Shown one piece after another: positions 1-9,578 of a DNA stretch of 64,000 nt. This stretch comes from Burkholderiales bacterium. Its GTDB lineage: Bacteria; Pseudomonadota; Gammaproteobacteria; Burkholderiales; SG8-41. The notes beneath the pieces were generated by a model. The model was not told the DNA's origin. It saw nothing but the letters and a program-made list of their open reading frames with translations, and did not search any database. Position 1 is the first letter of the stretch, and each line of letters opens with the position of its first letter. Both the position numbers and the translations under genes were made by a program. The DNA lies in the NCBI GenBank assembly GCA_036262035.1, contig DATAJS010000018.1, positions 248,001 through 312,000 of the forward strand. The letters are read 5' to 3'.

Positions 1-1
1 G

Positions 2-670
2 CAGAGCGGCGGCGCGCCGGTGCAAGCGGATCCCAATGCAACCGCCGCGAGCACCCCGGGCGCCTCGGGCAGCACGCGCAAGGAATCGGCGGTCACCTAC
101 GAAGTCGACAAGAGCATCCGCCACACCCGCATCGCGCAGGGCCGCATCAAGCGCCTGTCGGTCGCGGTGGTCGTCAACGACCGCCAGCTCACCGACGCCA
201 AAGGCAAGGTCACGAGCAAGCCGCTCACCGACGCGGAGAAGCAGCAGATCACCGAGCTCGTCAAAGGCGTAATGGGTTACGACAAGGAGCGCGGCGACAC
301 GCTGTCGGTCATCAACAGCGCGTTCTCCACGCCTGCGGCGGAGAAAGTGGTCGACGTGCCGATGTGGAAGGACCCCTCGATCATCGGCATGGCGAAGGAG
401 ATCGGCAAGTACCTGCTCTACGGCGCGCTCGTGCTCTTCATCCTGATGAAGCTGAAGCCCTTCGTGAGCAACATCCTGAAGCCCGCGCCGCTGGTGGCCG
501 CGCCGGCGCAGCTCGCCGGACCCGCCGTCGAAGGCGAGCTCATCGACGAGCCGGCGAAGGTCGTGGACCGCTACGAGACCACGCTCGGCAACGCGAAGCA
601 GATCGCCAAGCAGGACCCGAAGGTCGTCGCCAACGTCGTCAAGAACTGGGTAGGCAGCAATGAGCGATAA
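2..670 (+). CDS. fliF: FliF, flagellar MS-ring protein (C-terminal part)
   Basis: The reading frame is open from the window edge, so only the last 222 residues of FliF (usually about 550) are present. It ends with the features expected of FliF: a periplasmic tail, one transmembrane helix (around YLLYGALVLFILMKLKPFV), and a cytoplasmic tail ending NWVGSNER that would bind FliG. FliF forms the inner-membrane MS ring on which the C-ring and export gate assemble. Its last 11 bases overlap the start of fliG, so the two are probably translationally coupled. The 5' part lies outside the window. Confidence 0.95.
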   Translation, partial: QSGGAPVQADPNATAASTPGASGSTRKESAVTYEVDKSIRHTRIAQGRIKRLSVAVVVNDRQLTDAKGKVTSKPLTDAEKQQITELVKGVMGYDKERGDTLSVINSAFSTPAAEKVVDVPMWKDPSIIGMAKEIGKYLLYGALVLFILMKLKPFVSNILKPAPLVAAPAQLAGPAVEGELIDEPAKVVDRYETTLGNAKQIAKQDPKVVANVVKNWVGSNER

Positions 671-1661
671 CAACGAAGGCATACAAAAGGCGGCGATCCT
701 CCTGATGTCGCTCGGCGAGGACGACGCGGCCGAGGTGTTCAAGTTCCTCGGTCCGAAGGAAGTCCAGAAGATCGGCACCGCGATGGCCGCGCTCAAGGGC
801 GCGACGCGCGAGGAGATCACCGGCGTGCTCGACGAGTTCTGCACCCAGGCCGGAGAGTCGACGACCATCGGCATGAGCTCGGACGAATACATCAAGCAGG
901 TCCTGAGGAAAGCGCTCGGCGACGACCGCGCGGCGCACCTGATCGACCGCATCCTGCAGGGCGGCGACACCAGCGGCATCGAGGGGCTGAAGTGGATGGA
1001 CGCGCAGTCGGTGTCGGAGCTCATCAAGAACGAGCACCCGCAGATCATCGCGACCATCCTCGTCCACCTCGACCGCGACCAGGCGTCCGAGATCCTGCTG
1101 CACTTCACCGAGCGCCTGCGCAACGACACGCTGCTGCGCATCGCGACGCTGGACGGCATCCAGCCGCAGGCGCTGCGCGAGCTGAACGACGTGCTGAACA
1201 AGCTGCTCTCGGGCACCGACAACGTCAAGAAGGCGCCGATGGGCGGCGTGCGCTGCGCGGCGGAGATCCTCAACTTCATGCCGCAAACGCACGAGTCGTC
1301 GGTGATCGAGGGCGTCAAGGGTTACGACGCCGATCTCGCGCAGAAGATCGTCGACCAGATGTTCACGTGGGACAACGTCATGGAGATCGACGACCGCGGC
1401 ATCCAGGTGGTGCTGCGCGAAGTGCAGACGGACCAGCTCATCCTCGCGCTCAAGGGCTCGTCGCAGCAGTTCCGCGACAAGATCTTCAAGAACATGTCGA
1501 CTCGCGCCGCCGAATCGCTCAAGGAAGACCTCGAGGCGAAAGGTGCGGTGCGGGTCTCCGAAGTCGAAGCGACGCAGAAGGAGATCCTCAAGGTCGTGCG
1601 CCGCCTCGGCGAGGAAGGCCAGATCCAGCTCGGCGGCAAGGCTGAGGAAGCGTACGTCTGA
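660..1661 (+). CDS. fliG: FliG, flagellar motor switch protein
   Basis: The product has 333 residues, the normal FliG length. It couples the stator to the rotor in the C-ring. Visible landmarks are the N-terminal FliF-binding region ([20 protein letters not shown]), the middle-domain EHPQ motif ([18 protein letters not shown]), and the C-terminal torque helix region with alternating charges ([23 protein letters not shown]). The ATG lies inside the end of fliF, and the stop TGA shares one base with the fliH start, so the three genes are tightly coupled. Confidence 0.98.
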   Translation: MSDNNEGIQKAAILLMSLGEDDAAEVFKFLGPKEVQKIGTAMAALKGATREEITGVLDEFCTQAGESTTIGMSSDEYIKQVLRKALGDDRAAHLIDRILQGGDTSGIEGLKWMDAQSVSELIKNEHPQIIATILVHLDRDQASEILLHFTERLRNDTLLRIATLDGIQPQALRELNDVLNKLLSGTDNVKKAPMGGVRCAAEILNFMPQTHESSVIEGVKGYDADLAQKIVDQMFTWDNVMEIDDRGIQVVLREVQTDQLILALKGSSQQFRDKIFKNMSTRAAESLKEDLEAKGAVRVSEVEATQKEILKVVRRLGEEGQIQLGGKAEEAYV

Positions 1662-2335
1662 TGCCGCAGAGCCCGCTCATCCCGAAGGAACAGGCCGCAG
1701 GCATCCAGCGCTGGGAGTTCGGCACGTTCGACGGTCCGCGCGACCGCCGCAAAGGCGAAAGCGTCGCGTCCGCAGCCGCCGCGGCGACCGCCGCGGCCGC
1801 CTCTGCTACTCGCGTGCGCGAGCTCACCGAACGCGCCAAGGCCGAAGGCTACGCCGCCGGCCATCGCGAAGGCCTCGAAGCCGCGCGGCAACAGGCCGCG
1901 GCCGAAACCGGCGCCCGCATCGCACGCGCCGACCAGCTCCTGCACGAGCTCGCGGAGGACTTGCAGCGCTTCGACCGCGAGCTCGCGCACGAAGTGGTGC
2001 AGCTCGGCCTCGCGGTCGCGAAGAAGATGATCGGCGCGGCCCTCAAAGCCAATCCCGAAGTCGTGCGTGTAGCGGTCGAGGAAGCGCTGCGCCACGTCGC
2101 GCACGTGCGCGGCCCCGTCACGCTCGCGGTCAATCCCGACGACGCCGCGGTGGTGCGCGCCTACCTCGAAACCTCGCCGCCGCAGAGCGGCTGGAGCGTG
2201 CGCGAAGACCCGCTCGTCGCTGCCGGCGGCTGTCGGGTCGAAACCGCGGCGGGCGAAGTCGACGCGACGCTCGAGAGCCGCTGGCATCGCGTCACCGCGG
2301 CGCTCGGCACGGCCACGAACTGGGTCGAAGAATGA
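1661..2335 (+). CDS. fliH: FliH, export ATPase regulator/stator
   Basis: The product has 224 residues. FliH dimers hold the FliI ATPase inactive and dock it at the C-ring. The sequence has the expected layout: a poorly conserved N-terminus, an Ala/Glu/Arg-rich helical stretch with small-residue spacing ([21 protein letters not shown]), and a conserved C-terminal domain ([21 protein letters not shown] onward). The start ATG overlaps the fliG stop (TGATG) and the stop overlaps the fliI start, which fixes both boundaries. Confidence 0.93.
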   Translation: MPQSPLIPKEQAAGIQRWEFGTFDGPRDRRKGESVASAAAAATAAAASATRVRELTERAKAEGYAAGHREGLEAARQQAAAETGARIARADQLLHELAEDLQRFDRELAHEVVQLGLAVAKKMIGAALKANPEVVRVAVEEALRHVAHVRGPVTLAVNPDDAAVVRAYLETSPPQSGWSVREDPLVAAGGCRVETAAGEVDATLESRWHRVTAALGTATNWVEE

Positions 2336-3738
2336 GCGCACGCGTCGCACGACTGCAGAAGTTCGTCCAGGACTGCTCGAACGTCGCGGGCTCGGTCCCG
2401 CGCGTCACCGCCAGCGGCCGACTGACCAAGGTCACCGGGCTCGTCATGGAAGCCTCCGGCCTGCGCCTGCCGGTCGGCAGCTCGTGCTCGGTGAGCATGC
2501 CCGGCGGCAAGAACATCGATGCGGAAGTCGTGGGCTTCGCCGACGAGCGCCTCTTCCTCATGCCCGCCTCCGACATCTACGGCGTCGTCCCCGGCGCGCG
2601 CGTGGTGCCGGTGGAGCACGAGATCGATCGTCCCAGCCTCGACGCCCCACCCCATCCGCGGCGCCGCGCGTCGGACCAGGCGAAGCACGTCCCGGTCGGC
2701 CCCGGCCTGCTCGGCCGCGTGCTCGATTCGACCGGCAAGCCGCTCGACGGCCGCGGACCGCTGCTCGTCGAGCGCACGGTCTCGCTGCACGGCCGCGTGT
2801 TGAATCCGCTCGAGCGCGCGCCGATCACCCAGGTGCTCGACGTCGGCGTGCGCGCGATCAACGCGATCACCACCGTGGGGCGCGGCCAGCGCATGGGCTT
2901 GATGGCGGGCTCGGGCGTCGGCAAGTCGGTGCTGCTCGGCATGATGGCGCGCTATACCGAAGCCGACGTGATCGTGGTCGGGCTGATCGGCGAGCGGGGC
3001 CGCGAAGTGAAGGAATTCATCGAGAACATCCTCGGCGAGGAAGGGCTGCGGCGCTCGGTCGTCGTGGCCGCGCCGGCGGACGTCTCGCCGCTGCTGCGCA
3101 TGCAGGGCGCCTCCTACGCGACCGCGATCGCCGAATACTTCCGCGACCAGGGCAAGCACGTGCTGCTCATCATGGATTCGCTCACGCGCTACGCGATGGC
3201 GCAGCGCGAGATCGCGCTCGCGATCGGCGAGCCGCCGGTGACCAAGGGCTATCCGCCATCCGTGTTCGCGAAGATCCCGCAGATCGTCGAGCGCGCGGGC
3301 AACGGCGCCGAAGGCGGCGGCTCGATCACCGCGTTCTACACCGTGCTCGTCGAAGGCGACGACCAGCAGGACCCGGTCGGCGATTCGGCGCGCGCGATTC
3401 TCGACGGACACATCGTGCTCACGCGCTCGCTCGCCGATCAAGGCCACTACCCCGCGATCGACATCGAGCAGTCGGTGTCGCGGGCGATGACCAACATCAT
3501 CGATCAGGATCAGTTCTCGGTGGTGCGGCGCTTCAAGTCGCTGTACTCGCGCTACCAGCGCAACCGCGACCTGATCACGGTGGGTGCTTACGCGGCCGGC
3601 ACCGATCAATTGCTCGACCGCGCGATCGCGCTGCACCCGCACATGGAAGCGTTCCTGCAGCAGAACATCGGCGAGAAGGCGCCGTACGGCGAGTGCCTCG
3701 AAGGCATGGAGGCGATCGTCGCGGGCGGACACGAATAA
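2332..3738 (+). CDS. fliI: FliI, flagellar type III export ATPase
   Basis: This is a 468-residue F1-beta-like ATPase that energises export of rod, hook and filament subunits. The Walker A motif GSGVGKS is at about residues 193-199. It is followed by the Walker B region ([18 protein letters not shown]) and the conserved [18 protein letters not shown] segment. The frame stays open far upstream through fliH, but ATG 2332 is chosen because it overlaps the fliH stop (ATGA) and gives the family length. FliH, FliI and FliJ are encoded consecutively. Confidence 0.97.
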   Translation: MSARVARLQKFVQDCSNVAGSVPRVTASGRLTKVTGLVMEASGLRLPVGSSCSVSMPGGKNIDAEVVGFADERLFLMPASDIYGVVPGARVVPVEHEIDRPSLDAPPHPRRRASDQAKHVPVGPGLLGRVLDSTGKPLDGRGPLLVERTVSLHGRVLNPLERAPITQVLDVGVRAINAITTVGRGQRMGLMAGSGVGKSVLLGMMARYTEADVIVVGLIGERGREVKEFIENILGEEGLRRSVVVAAPADVSPLLRMQGASYATAIAEYFRDQGKHVLLIMDSLTRYAMAQREIALAIGEPPVTKGYPPSVFAKIPQIVERAGNGAEGGGSITAFYTVLVEGDDQQDPVGDSARAILDGHIVLTRSLADQGHYPAIDIEQSVSRAMTNIIDQDQFSVVRRFKSLYSRYQRNRDLITVGAYAAGTDQLLDRAIALHPHMEAFLQQNIGEKAPYGECLEGMEAIVAGGHE

Positions 3739-3760
3739 CCAGAACCGCGGAGCATAAGCA

Positions 3761-4201
3761 ATGAAGAATACGTTCCGGCTGAAAGTGGTGCAGGACCTGG
3801 CGATCAAGGCGAGCGACGACGCGGCGCTCGCGCTCGGGCAGCTCAACGCCGAAGTGACGAGGCAGGAGCAGAAGCTCGAGATGCTGGTGCAGTACCGCGA
3901 GGATTACCGCGGGCGCGTGCGCAGCACGGTCAATCAGGACGTGCACACCGCGGCCTGGATGAACCTGCAGCAGTTCCTGGGAAAGCTCGACGAAGCGATC
4001 GAGCAGCAGCGCTCGGCGGTCGCGCTGGCGAAGGCGGCGGTGGTGCGCGGCCAGGACGACTGGCAGGCGAAGCAGGTGAAAGTGAAAGCGTTCGACAAGC
4101 TCGAGCAGCGGCACAACGCCGCCGCGGACGAGCGGATGAAGAAATTCGAGCAGCGCGCGACCGACGAGTTCGCCGCGCGCGGCCATAACGCCAAGGGTTA
4201 A
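3761..4201 (+). CDS. fliJ: FliJ, export chaperone/ATPase rotor
   Basis: The product has 146 residues and is almost entirely charged coiled-coil, as expected of FliJ. FliJ inserts in the FliI hexamer and contacts FlhA during export. Its position directly after fliI (22-base gap) and before fliK is the standard order. Sequence identity in this family is low, so the call rests on size, predicted coiled coil (repeated Gln/Glu/Ala/Lys heptads) and context. Confidence 0.9.
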   Translation: MKNTFRLKVVQDLAIKASDDAALALGQLNAEVTRQEQKLEMLVQYREDYRGRVRSTVNQDVHTAAWMNLQQFLGKLDEAIEQQRSAVALAKAAVVRGQDDWQAKQVKVKAFDKLEQRHNAAADERMKKFEQRATDEFAARGHNAKG

Positions 4202-4207
4202 GACACG

Positions 4208-5536
4208 ATGGAAGCGATCCCCGCAATGCCGGTCACGCCGGCGCAGGTTCCGAACGCGGCAGCGGCGCGCGACGCGAAAGGCTCCGAACCCGCCGACACG
4301 AGCGGCTTCGGCGACGCGCTCAAGGACGAGATCGCGTCGCGTTCGAGCGACGCCAAAGACGTTCCTGCCGACGAGGCCGCGACGGATGCGCCCGCCGACG
4401 AGAAAGCGGACGACACCGCCGCCGCCGACGCGCCCGCGCTCGATCCGGCGGTCGCGGCGCTGCTCGGCGAACCGAGCGCGCAACAGACCGCGGCGGCGCT
4501 TGCGGCGCAGGGTCAGATCCAGCCGCAGACCGTGACTCCGCAACAACCTGCGGTCGACGCGGCCGCTACCGATGCGGTGGCGGACGCGACGATCGCCGAA
4601 ACCGCTCCGGCGGGCGTGCGCGGCGCGCGCGCCGAGTCGCCCGGCGAGCAGCGCGTGGACGAGCGCAGTGTTCGTCGGGGTCGCGGGGGAGCCGAGCGTG
4701 CGGGCGTCGACAAAGCGGGCGAGCGGGCACCGGCCGAGCGCAGCACGCTCGAGCGCATCGCCGTCGAACGCGGCGCCGAGCGCGGCGCGTCCGAGCGCGC
4801 GCTGGCCGAGCGGCCCGTGACGGCCGAGCACCGGTCGGGCGAGCTTCGCGCGGTGCGCGACGGCGGCGATCGCCCGTTCGTGGCCGGCGACAAGAGCGCG
4901 ACGGATACGCCGGGGGCCTCGTTCCAGACCGGATTCACGGTCGACCGCTTCGCCAGCGCGGCGGATGCGCCAGTGCCCGTGGCCGCGTCTGCGCCGACGC
5001 TGGACAGCCTCTCCGCCGGCACGCTCGGCACGAAGTGGGGCGCGTCGGCCGCCGGAACGGGCGCCGATGCCGTGGGCGCGGCGCCGACGGCGACCGCCCG
5101 CGTCGACACGCCGCTCGGCCTGCCCGGCTGGGGCGACGCCTTCCAGCAGAAAGTGGTCTGGATGGTCGATCGCCAGCTCGAGCGGGCGGAGCTGCACATC
5201 AATCCCCAGCACCTCGGGCCGGTCGACGTCATGCTCGACATGACCGGCGACGGCGCCCAGATCGCCTTCACCTCGCCGCATGCCGCAGTGCGGGAGGCGA
5301 TCGAATCGACCCTCCCCGACCTGCGCAACGCGCTCGACGCCAGGGGCCTCTCGCTCGGTCAGGCGAGCGTCGGAGCCGACTCGGGCGCCGCGCGCGAACA
5401 GTTCGCCGAACAGGCCCGCGAAGCCGCCAGGAACGCCCACCCCGGCCGCTCGGGCGGCTCCGAGCCCGTGGTCGAGGCCCGCACCCCTGCCCGTGCAGCG
5501 ATCGTCCGTCGCGGCCTGGTAGACACGTTTGCCTGA
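4208..5536 (+). CDS. fliK: FliK, hook-length control protein
   Basis: The product has 442 residues. The N-terminal 300 are low-complexity, Ala/Asp/Pro-rich, with a central run of Arg-Glu-Ala units such as ERSTLERIAVERGAERGASERALAERP broken into short repeats. This fits the extended molecular-ruler part of FliK. The C-terminal Flg_hook domain is recognisable (GWGDAFQQKVVWMVDRQ, then LHINPQHLGPVDVMLDM and IAFTSPHAAVREAIESTLPDLR). The C-terminal domain switches export specificity from hook to filament through FlhB. It is the last gene before a 238-base gap. Confidence 0.93.
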   Translation: MEAIPAMPVTPAQVPNAAAARDAKGSEPADTSGFGDALKDEIASRSSDAKDVPADEAATDAPADEKADDTAAADAPALDPAVAALLGEPSAQQTAAALAAQGQIQPQTVTPQQPAVDAAATDAVADATIAETAPAGVRGARAESPGEQRVDERSVRRGRGGAERAGVDKAGERAPAERSTLERIAVERGAERGASERALAERPVTAEHRSGELRAVRDGGDRPFVAGDKSATDTPGASFQTGFTVDRFASAADAPVPVAASAPTLDSLSAGTLGTKWGASAAGTGADAVGAAPTATARVDTPLGLPGWGDAFQQKVVWMVDRQLERAELHINPQHLGPVDVMLDMTGDGAQIAFTSPHAAVREAIESTLPDLRNALDARGLSLGQASVGADSGAAREQFAEQAREAARNAHPGRSGGSEPVVEARTPARAAIVRRGLVDTFA

Positions 5537-5570
5537 GCAAAGCTCAGCGAAACGTGCCCGTTGAACGGCA

Positions 5571-5640
5571 CGGAGCGAAACCCGTGGTTTCCCTCCGTGA
5601 CCTCCTTTCCTTCGGCTCGCTTCCGCTCGCTCCACCGCCT
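5571..5640. repeat. Degenerate copy of repeat family B between fliK and fliL
   Basis: The 238-base fliK-fliL gap holds a hairpin with arms CGGAGCGAAACC and GGTTTCCCTCCG, followed by CCTCCTTTCCTTCGGCTCGC. This matches the GGGAAACC/GGTTTCCC element seen at 11751, 24846, 39986, 46673, 50304 and 59092, in diverged form. Nothing else was recognised in the gap except the fliL ribosome-binding site. Confidence 0.6.
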
Positions 5641-5774
5641 CGAACCACCCCCAAACTCGCGGACAGGCCCGATTTCGATGTAAGTCGGATTTAGCGGCTT
5701 TTTCCCCCGGTTATCCCCGCATCGTCGGGCGGGCCGAATTCGCATAATGCGTGCTCTCAGCTAGTGGAGCTCGC

Positions 5775-6461
5775 ATGGCCAAACAATCCGACAACGCAGC
5801 CGCGGACGCGGACGCGCCCAAGAAGAAGGGCAAGAAGCTCGTTCTGATCGCCGGAGTGCTCGTGCTCGCCCTCGGGGGCGGGGGCGCGGGCGCATGGTAT
5901 TTCATGCGCCCCGCCGATAAGCACGACGAGGAAAAGACGGCGGAACCCGAGAAGCCCGCACAGTTCCTGCCGCTCGAGTCGTTCACCGTGAACCTCGCGG
6001 GCAGCGACGGCGCACCACAATACCTGCAGGCGGGCCTCACGCTCAAGCTCAGGCACGACGCGAAGGTCGAAACGATCAAGGAGCGCATGCCCGAGATCCG
6101 CAATCGCATCCTGCTCATCCTCTCCGGCAAGAAAGCCTCGGAGCTCCTCCCGGTCGCCGGCAAGCAGCAGCTCGCCACCGAGCTTTCGGAAACGGTGCGC
6201 GAGATCGTCGGCGATGCCGCCGGATCGAAGTCCGCGCCGAAGAAAGCCAAGAAGGCGAAAAAGGTCGAGGCGGAAGACGAAGCGAAAGACGAAGAAGCCT
6301 CCGAGAAGGGCGACAAGGCCGAGAAGTCCGACGACGCCGAAGACAAAGACACCAAGGATGCGAAGGCCGAAGCCAAGGCCAAAGCCCGGGCGAAGAAAGC
6401 CAGGACCGAAGTCGCGAAGAACGACATCGAAGTGCTCTTCACCTCCTTCATCATCCAGTAA
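5775..6461 (+). CDS. fliL: FliL with long charged insertion
   Basis: FliL is a single-pass inner-membrane protein that rings the stator. The start at 5775 is chosen because GGAG lies 6 bases upstream; an in-frame start at 5751 lacks a site. A Lys-rich cytoplasmic leader precedes one transmembrane helix (residues 21-43), then the periplasmic FliL domain (FLPLESFTVNLAG to ELSETVREIVGD). The canonical C-terminus IEVLFTSFIIQ is preserved at 218-228. A strongly charged Lys/Glu/Asp/Ala stretch of about 65 residues (149-216) separates it from the domain. This makes the protein 228 residues, against the usual 150-180. Confidence 0.93.
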   Translation: MAKQSDNAAADADAPKKKGKKLVLIAGVLVLALGGGGAGAWYFMRPADKHDEEKTAEPEKPAQFLPLESFTVNLAGSDGAPQYLQAGLTLKLRHDAKVETIKERMPEIRNRILLILSGKKASELLPVAGKQQLATELSETVREIVGDAAGSKSAPKKAKKAKKVEAEDEAKDEEASEKGDKAEKSDDAEDKDTKDAKAEAKAKARAKKARTEVAKNDIEVLFTSFIIQ

Positions 6462-6473
6462 AGCCAAACGAAG

Positions 6474-7454
6474 ATGGCCAAGGATTTCCTCTCGCAGGAC
6501 GAAGTCGATGCGCTGCTGAACGGCGTCACCGGCGTCACCGACGAGCCGCCCGCACCGGAAGAGACCACCGGCGTGCGGCCGTACAACCTCGCGACGCAGG
6601 AGCGGATCGTCCGCGGCCGCATGCCCACGCTCGAGATCATCAACGAGCGTTTCGCGCGCCTTCTGCGCATCGGCCTTTTCAACTTCGTGCGCCGCACCGC
6701 CGAGATCTCGGTGGGGCCGGTGCGCGTGGTCAAGTACAGCGAGTTCGTCCGCAACCTGGTGGTGCCGACGAACCTGAACCTGGTGCAGATCAAGCCGCTG
6801 CGCGGCACCGGTCTGCTGATCTTCAACCCGGACCTCGTCTACCTCATCATCGACAACCTCTTCGGCGGCAACGGACAGTTCCACACGCGCGTCGAAGGCC
6901 GCGACTTCACGCAGACCGAGCAGCGCATCATCCAGCGCATGCTCGCGGTGGTGTTCGAGGACCTCGAGAAGGCGTGGCAGCCGGTGCACCCGATCAGCAT
7001 CGAGTACGTGCGCTCGGAGATGAACACGCAGTTCGCCAACATCGCCACGCCCAACGAAGTGGTCGTGGTGACCACGTTCAACATCGAGCTCGGCAGCGCG
7101 GGCGGCGAGTTCCACATCTGCATGCCCTACTCGATGATCGAGCCGATCCGCGACATCCTCTGCTCGAGCCTCCAGGGCGAGCAGGTCGACGTCGACAAAC
7201 GCTGGGTGAAGATGCTCAGCAGGCAGGTGCAGTCGGCCGATGTCGAGCTCATCGTCAATCTGGGCAAGGCCGAGCTCACCCTGCAGCAGGTCCTCAACAT
7301 GACGCCGGGCGACGTGATCGCGCTCGACATCGCCCAGCCGCTCGTCGCCGAAGTCGACAACGTGCCGGTGATGGAATGCAAGTGCGGCGTTTTCAACGGC
7401 AACTACGCGGTGAGGGTCGAGCGCCTCTTACCCGCCTCTGGCAACGAACAGTGA
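6474..7454 (+). CDS. fliM: FliM, flagellar motor switch protein
   Basis: The product has 326 residues. It begins with the CheY-P binding peptide LSQDEVDALLNGV, continues with the middle GGXG-type domain (IFNPDLVYLIIDNLFGGNGQFHTRVEGRDFTQTEQRII), and ends with a SpoA domain. FliM builds the C-ring wall with FliG and FliN and reads CheY-P. It lies 12 bases after fliL and just before fliN. Confidence 0.98.
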   Translation: MAKDFLSQDEVDALLNGVTGVTDEPPAPEETTGVRPYNLATQERIVRGRMPTLEIINERFARLLRIGLFNFVRRTAEISVGPVRVVKYSEFVRNLVVPTNLNLVQIKPLRGTGLLIFNPDLVYLIIDNLFGGNGQFHTRVEGRDFTQTEQRIIQRMLAVVFEDLEKAWQPVHPISIEYVRSEMNTQFANIATPNEVVVVTTFNIELGSAGGEFHICMPYSMIEPIRDILCSSLQGEQVDVDKRWVKMLSRQVQSADVELIVNLGKAELTLQQVLNMTPGDVIALDIAQPLVAEVDNVPVMECKCGVFNGNYAVRVERLLPASGNEQ

Positions 7455-7472
7455 TCCAACGTGGAGACGAAC

Positions 7473-7892
7473 ATGAGTGACAACGTAATCGCCGCAGCCG
7501 GCTCGGATACCGACGACTGGGCGGCCGCGATGGCCGAGCAGGCCCGCATGGACGCGACCGCCCCGGCGCAGCGCGCGCCGAGCGCCGTGTTCGAGCAGTT
7601 CTCCGCCGACGCGCCGAAATCGGCGGGCGCGAACGACATCGACCTGATCCTCGACATCCCGGTCCAGCTCACGGTCGAGCTCGGCCGCACCAAGATCGCG
7701 ATCAAGAACCTGCTGCAGCTCGCGCAGGGCTCGGTCGTCGAGCTCGACGGCCTGGCGGGCGAGCCGATGGACGTCTTCGTCAACGGCTGCCTCATCGCCC
7801 AGGGCGAGGTCGTGGTCGTCAACGACAAGTTCGGCATCCGCCTCACCGACATCATCACGCCGTCCGAGCGCATCCGGAAGCTCAAGCGATGA
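7473..7892 (+). CDS. fliN: FliN, flagellar motor switch protein
   Basis: The product has 139 residues and a C-terminal SpoA domain (DLILDIPVQLTVELGRTKIAIKNLLQLAQGSVVELD...GEPMDVFVNG). The upstream GTG at 7461 is in frame, but the GGAG at 7463-7466 serves the ATG at 7473. FliN forms the base of the C-ring and docks FliH-FliI. Its stop overlaps the fliO start (ATGATG). Confidence 0.97.
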   Translation: MSDNVIAAAGSDTDDWAAAMAEQARMDATAPAQRAPSAVFEQFSADAPKSAGANDIDLILDIPVQLTVELGRTKIAIKNLLQLAQGSVVELDGLAGEPMDVFVNGCLIAQGEVVVVNDKFGIRLTDIITPSERIRKLKR

Positions 7893-8383
7893 TGCGTAAG
7901 GACCTCGGCGCGTGCACGCCCGAAGCCGCGCGCTTCGTTCGCCTCGGCGCGTGCGGCCTCATCATCGCGACGTCGATGGTCTGCGCCCACGTCGCGCACG
8001 CCGCGGAGACCGCGGTGCCGGCGACGCCGCCGTCGGCGGTCGGCGCGGGCAGCATGCTGCAGTTCGCCTTCGGCCTGATCGTCGTGCTCGGCCTCATCGT
8101 CGCGGCAGGCTGGTTCATGAGGCGCTTTCAGGTGGGTCCCGCGGCGCCGGGTACGGTCAAGGTGATCGCCGGCGCGTCGGTGGGCCAGCGCGAGCGCGTC
8201 GTGGTCGTCGAAGTCGGCGACAACTGGCTCGTGCTCGGCGTAGCGCCCGGCCGCGTCAACGCGCTGCACACCATGCCGCGCGGCGAGATCGCGTCCGCCA
8301 CGCCCGGCGCGCCGGCCGCGACCCCGCAGATCGCTTTCGCACAGTGGCTCAAGGACAAGATGGAGAAGCGCGGTGGCCGTTAA
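7889..8383 (+). CDS. fliO: FliO, export-gate assembly protein
   Basis: The product has 164 residues. It has an N-terminal signal-like segment ([21 protein letters not shown]), one further transmembrane helix ([25 protein letters not shown]), and a cytoplasmic beta-rich domain typical of FliO ([29 protein letters not shown]). FliO assists assembly of the FliP pore. It overlaps fliN at its start and fliP by 11 bases at its end. Confidence 0.92.
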   Translation: MMRKDLGACTPEAARFVRLGACGLIIATSMVCAHVAHAAETAVPATPPSAVGAGSMLQFAFGLIVVLGLIVAAGWFMRRFQVGPAAPGTVKVIAGASVGQRERVVVVEVGDNWLVLGVAPGRVNALHTMPRGEIASATPGAPAATPQIAFAQWLKDKMEKRGGR

Positions 8384-9137
8384 GAAGTCCCTGATCGCGG
8401 CGGGCGGCATCGCCCTCGGTCTCGCGGCTCTCGCGGTTCCCGCGCTCGCGCAGACGGCGGGCGGCCTGCCCGCGTTCACCAGCACGCCCACGGCCGGCGG
8501 CGGCACGAGCTACTCGCTGTCGCTGCAGACGATGCTGCTGCTGACCTCGCTCGCCTTCCTGCCGGCGGCGCTGCTGATGATGACGGGCTTCACGCGCATC
8601 ATCATCGTGCTGTCGCTGATGCGCCAGGCGCTCGGCACGCCGGCGTCGCCGCCCAACCAGGTGCTGCTCGGGCTGTCGCTCTTTCTCACCTTTTTCGTGA
8701 TGTCGCCGGTGCTCGATCGCGTCTACACCGACGCCTACAAGCCGCTGTCGGAGAACAGGATCACCATGGAAGAGGCGCTCGACCGCGGCGCCGCGCCGCT
8801 GCGCACGTTCATGCTGCGCCAGACGCGCGAAGCCGATCTCGCGCTCTTCACGCGGCTTTCGCGCCAGCCGGCGCCGGCGAAGGTGGAAGACGTCTCGATG
8901 CGCGTGCTCGTGCCGGCGTACGTGACCAGCGAGCTGAAAACCGCTTTCCAGATCGGCTTCGCGGTGTTCATTCCTTTCCTCATCATCGACATGCTCGTCG
9001 CGAGCGTGCTGATGTCGATGGGCATGATGATGGTGTCGCCGGTGCTGATCTCGCTACCGTTCAAGATCATGCTCTTCGTGCTGGTCGACGGCTGGAACCT
9101 GCTCATAGGCTCGCTGGCTCAAAGCTTCGCGATTTAG
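8373..9137 (+). CDS. fliP: FliP, export-gate membrane protein
   Basis: The product has 254 residues and starts at GTG 8373 inside fliO. A cleavable signal peptide ([23 protein letters not shown]) precedes four hydrophobic segments. Conserved blocks include [36 protein letters not shown] (as [19 protein letters not shown]) and [21 protein letters not shown]. FliP forms the pentameric core of the FliPQR export gate. Confidence 0.98.
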   Translation: MAVKKSLIAAGGIALGLAALAVPALAQTAGGLPAFTSTPTAGGGTSYSLSLQTMLLLTSLAFLPAALLMMTGFTRIIIVLSLMRQALGTPASPPNQVLLGLSLFLTFFVMSPVLDRVYTDAYKPLSENRITMEEALDRGAAPLRTFMLRQTREADLALFTRLSRQPAPAKVEDVSMRVLVPAYVTSELKTAFQIGFAVFIPFLIIDMLVASVLMSMGMMMVSPVLISLPFKIMLFVLVDGWNLLIGSLAQSFAI

Positions 9138-9141
9138 GAAC

Positions 9142-9171
9142 CGTCATTCCCGCGAAGGCGGGAATCCATTT
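9142..9171. repeat. Half copy of repeat family C between fliP and fliQ
   Basis: The sequence CGTCATTCCCGCGAAGGCGG continuing AATCCATTT fills most of the 49-base fliP-fliQ gap. It contains the stem ATTCCCGC-GAAG-GCGGGAAT. It equals the left end of the full elements at 30377 and 57124 and lacks the right end. It interrupts a gene pair that is normally adjacent, but leaves both genes intact. Confidence 0.8.
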
Positions 9172-9186
9172 CGATTCTCTGAAAAA

Positions 9187-9456
9187 ATGAACTCGACTGC
9201 CGTAATCGCGATGATCCGCGAAGCGCTGGAGCTCACGCTGCTGGTCTCCGCGCCCCTCCTCCTCACCGCGCTCGCCGTGGGTCTGGTCGTCAGCGTCTTC
9301 CAGGCCGCGACGCAGATCAACGAGATGACGCTCTCGTTCATCCCGAAGCTGCTCGGGGTGTTCGTCGCGATCGTCGTCGCGGGGCCGTGGATACTGCAGC
9401 TCCTGATTGATTACACGCAGCGGATCTTCACGAACATTCCGCTATTGGTCGGCTAG
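9187..9456 (+). CDS. fliQ: FliQ, export-gate membrane protein
   Basis: The product has 89 residues, the exact family size, with two transmembrane helices (LTLLVSAPLLLTALAVGLVVSVFQAATQINEMTLSFIPK and the LLGVFVAIVVAGPWILQLL segment). FliQ packs around the FliP-FliR core of the export gate. It is separated from fliP by a half copy of repeat C and from fliR by an inverted-repeat spacer. Confidence 0.97.
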   Translation: MNSTAVIAMIREALELTLLVSAPLLLTALAVGLVVSVFQAATQINEMTLSFIPKLLGVFVAIVVAGPWILQLLIDYTQRIFTNIPLLVG

Positions 9457-9465
9457 CGCCAAGAG

Positions 9466-9577
9466 CGAGTGTCGAGTGTTTGATGTTGAGTGTTTAGTGG
9501 TTCGACCCCACGCATGACGGGCGCGCACTATTCCACCCGAACAACTCAGCACTCAACACTTACCACTAAACACTAAC
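9466..9577. repeat. Imperfect inverted repeat in the fliQ-fliR gap
   Basis: The 122-base gap contains AGTGTTTAGTGG near 9494-9508 and the reverse complement CCACTAAACACT near 9561-9573. Further AGTGTTGAGTG/CACTCAACACT fragments occur on each side. The arms flank about 50 bases. It looks like a palindromic intergenic element rather than a promoter or terminator, because there is no T-tract. Confidence 0.6.
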
Positions 9578-9578
9578 C

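Noticed and set aside
1543-2331. FliI frame open 263 codons upstream of its conserved start
   Set aside because: It overlaps all of fliH in another frame, has no FliI-like text, and ATG 2332 overlaps the fliH stop in the usual coupled manner.
5910-5917. GCCGATAA inside fliL as a sigma-28 -10 box
   Set aside because: It is within coding sequence and has no TAAA-like box at the right distance upstream.
9142-9171. Family C half copy as a fliP transcription terminator
   Set aside because: The stem is not followed by a T-tract, and fliQ and fliR must be expressed with fliP.
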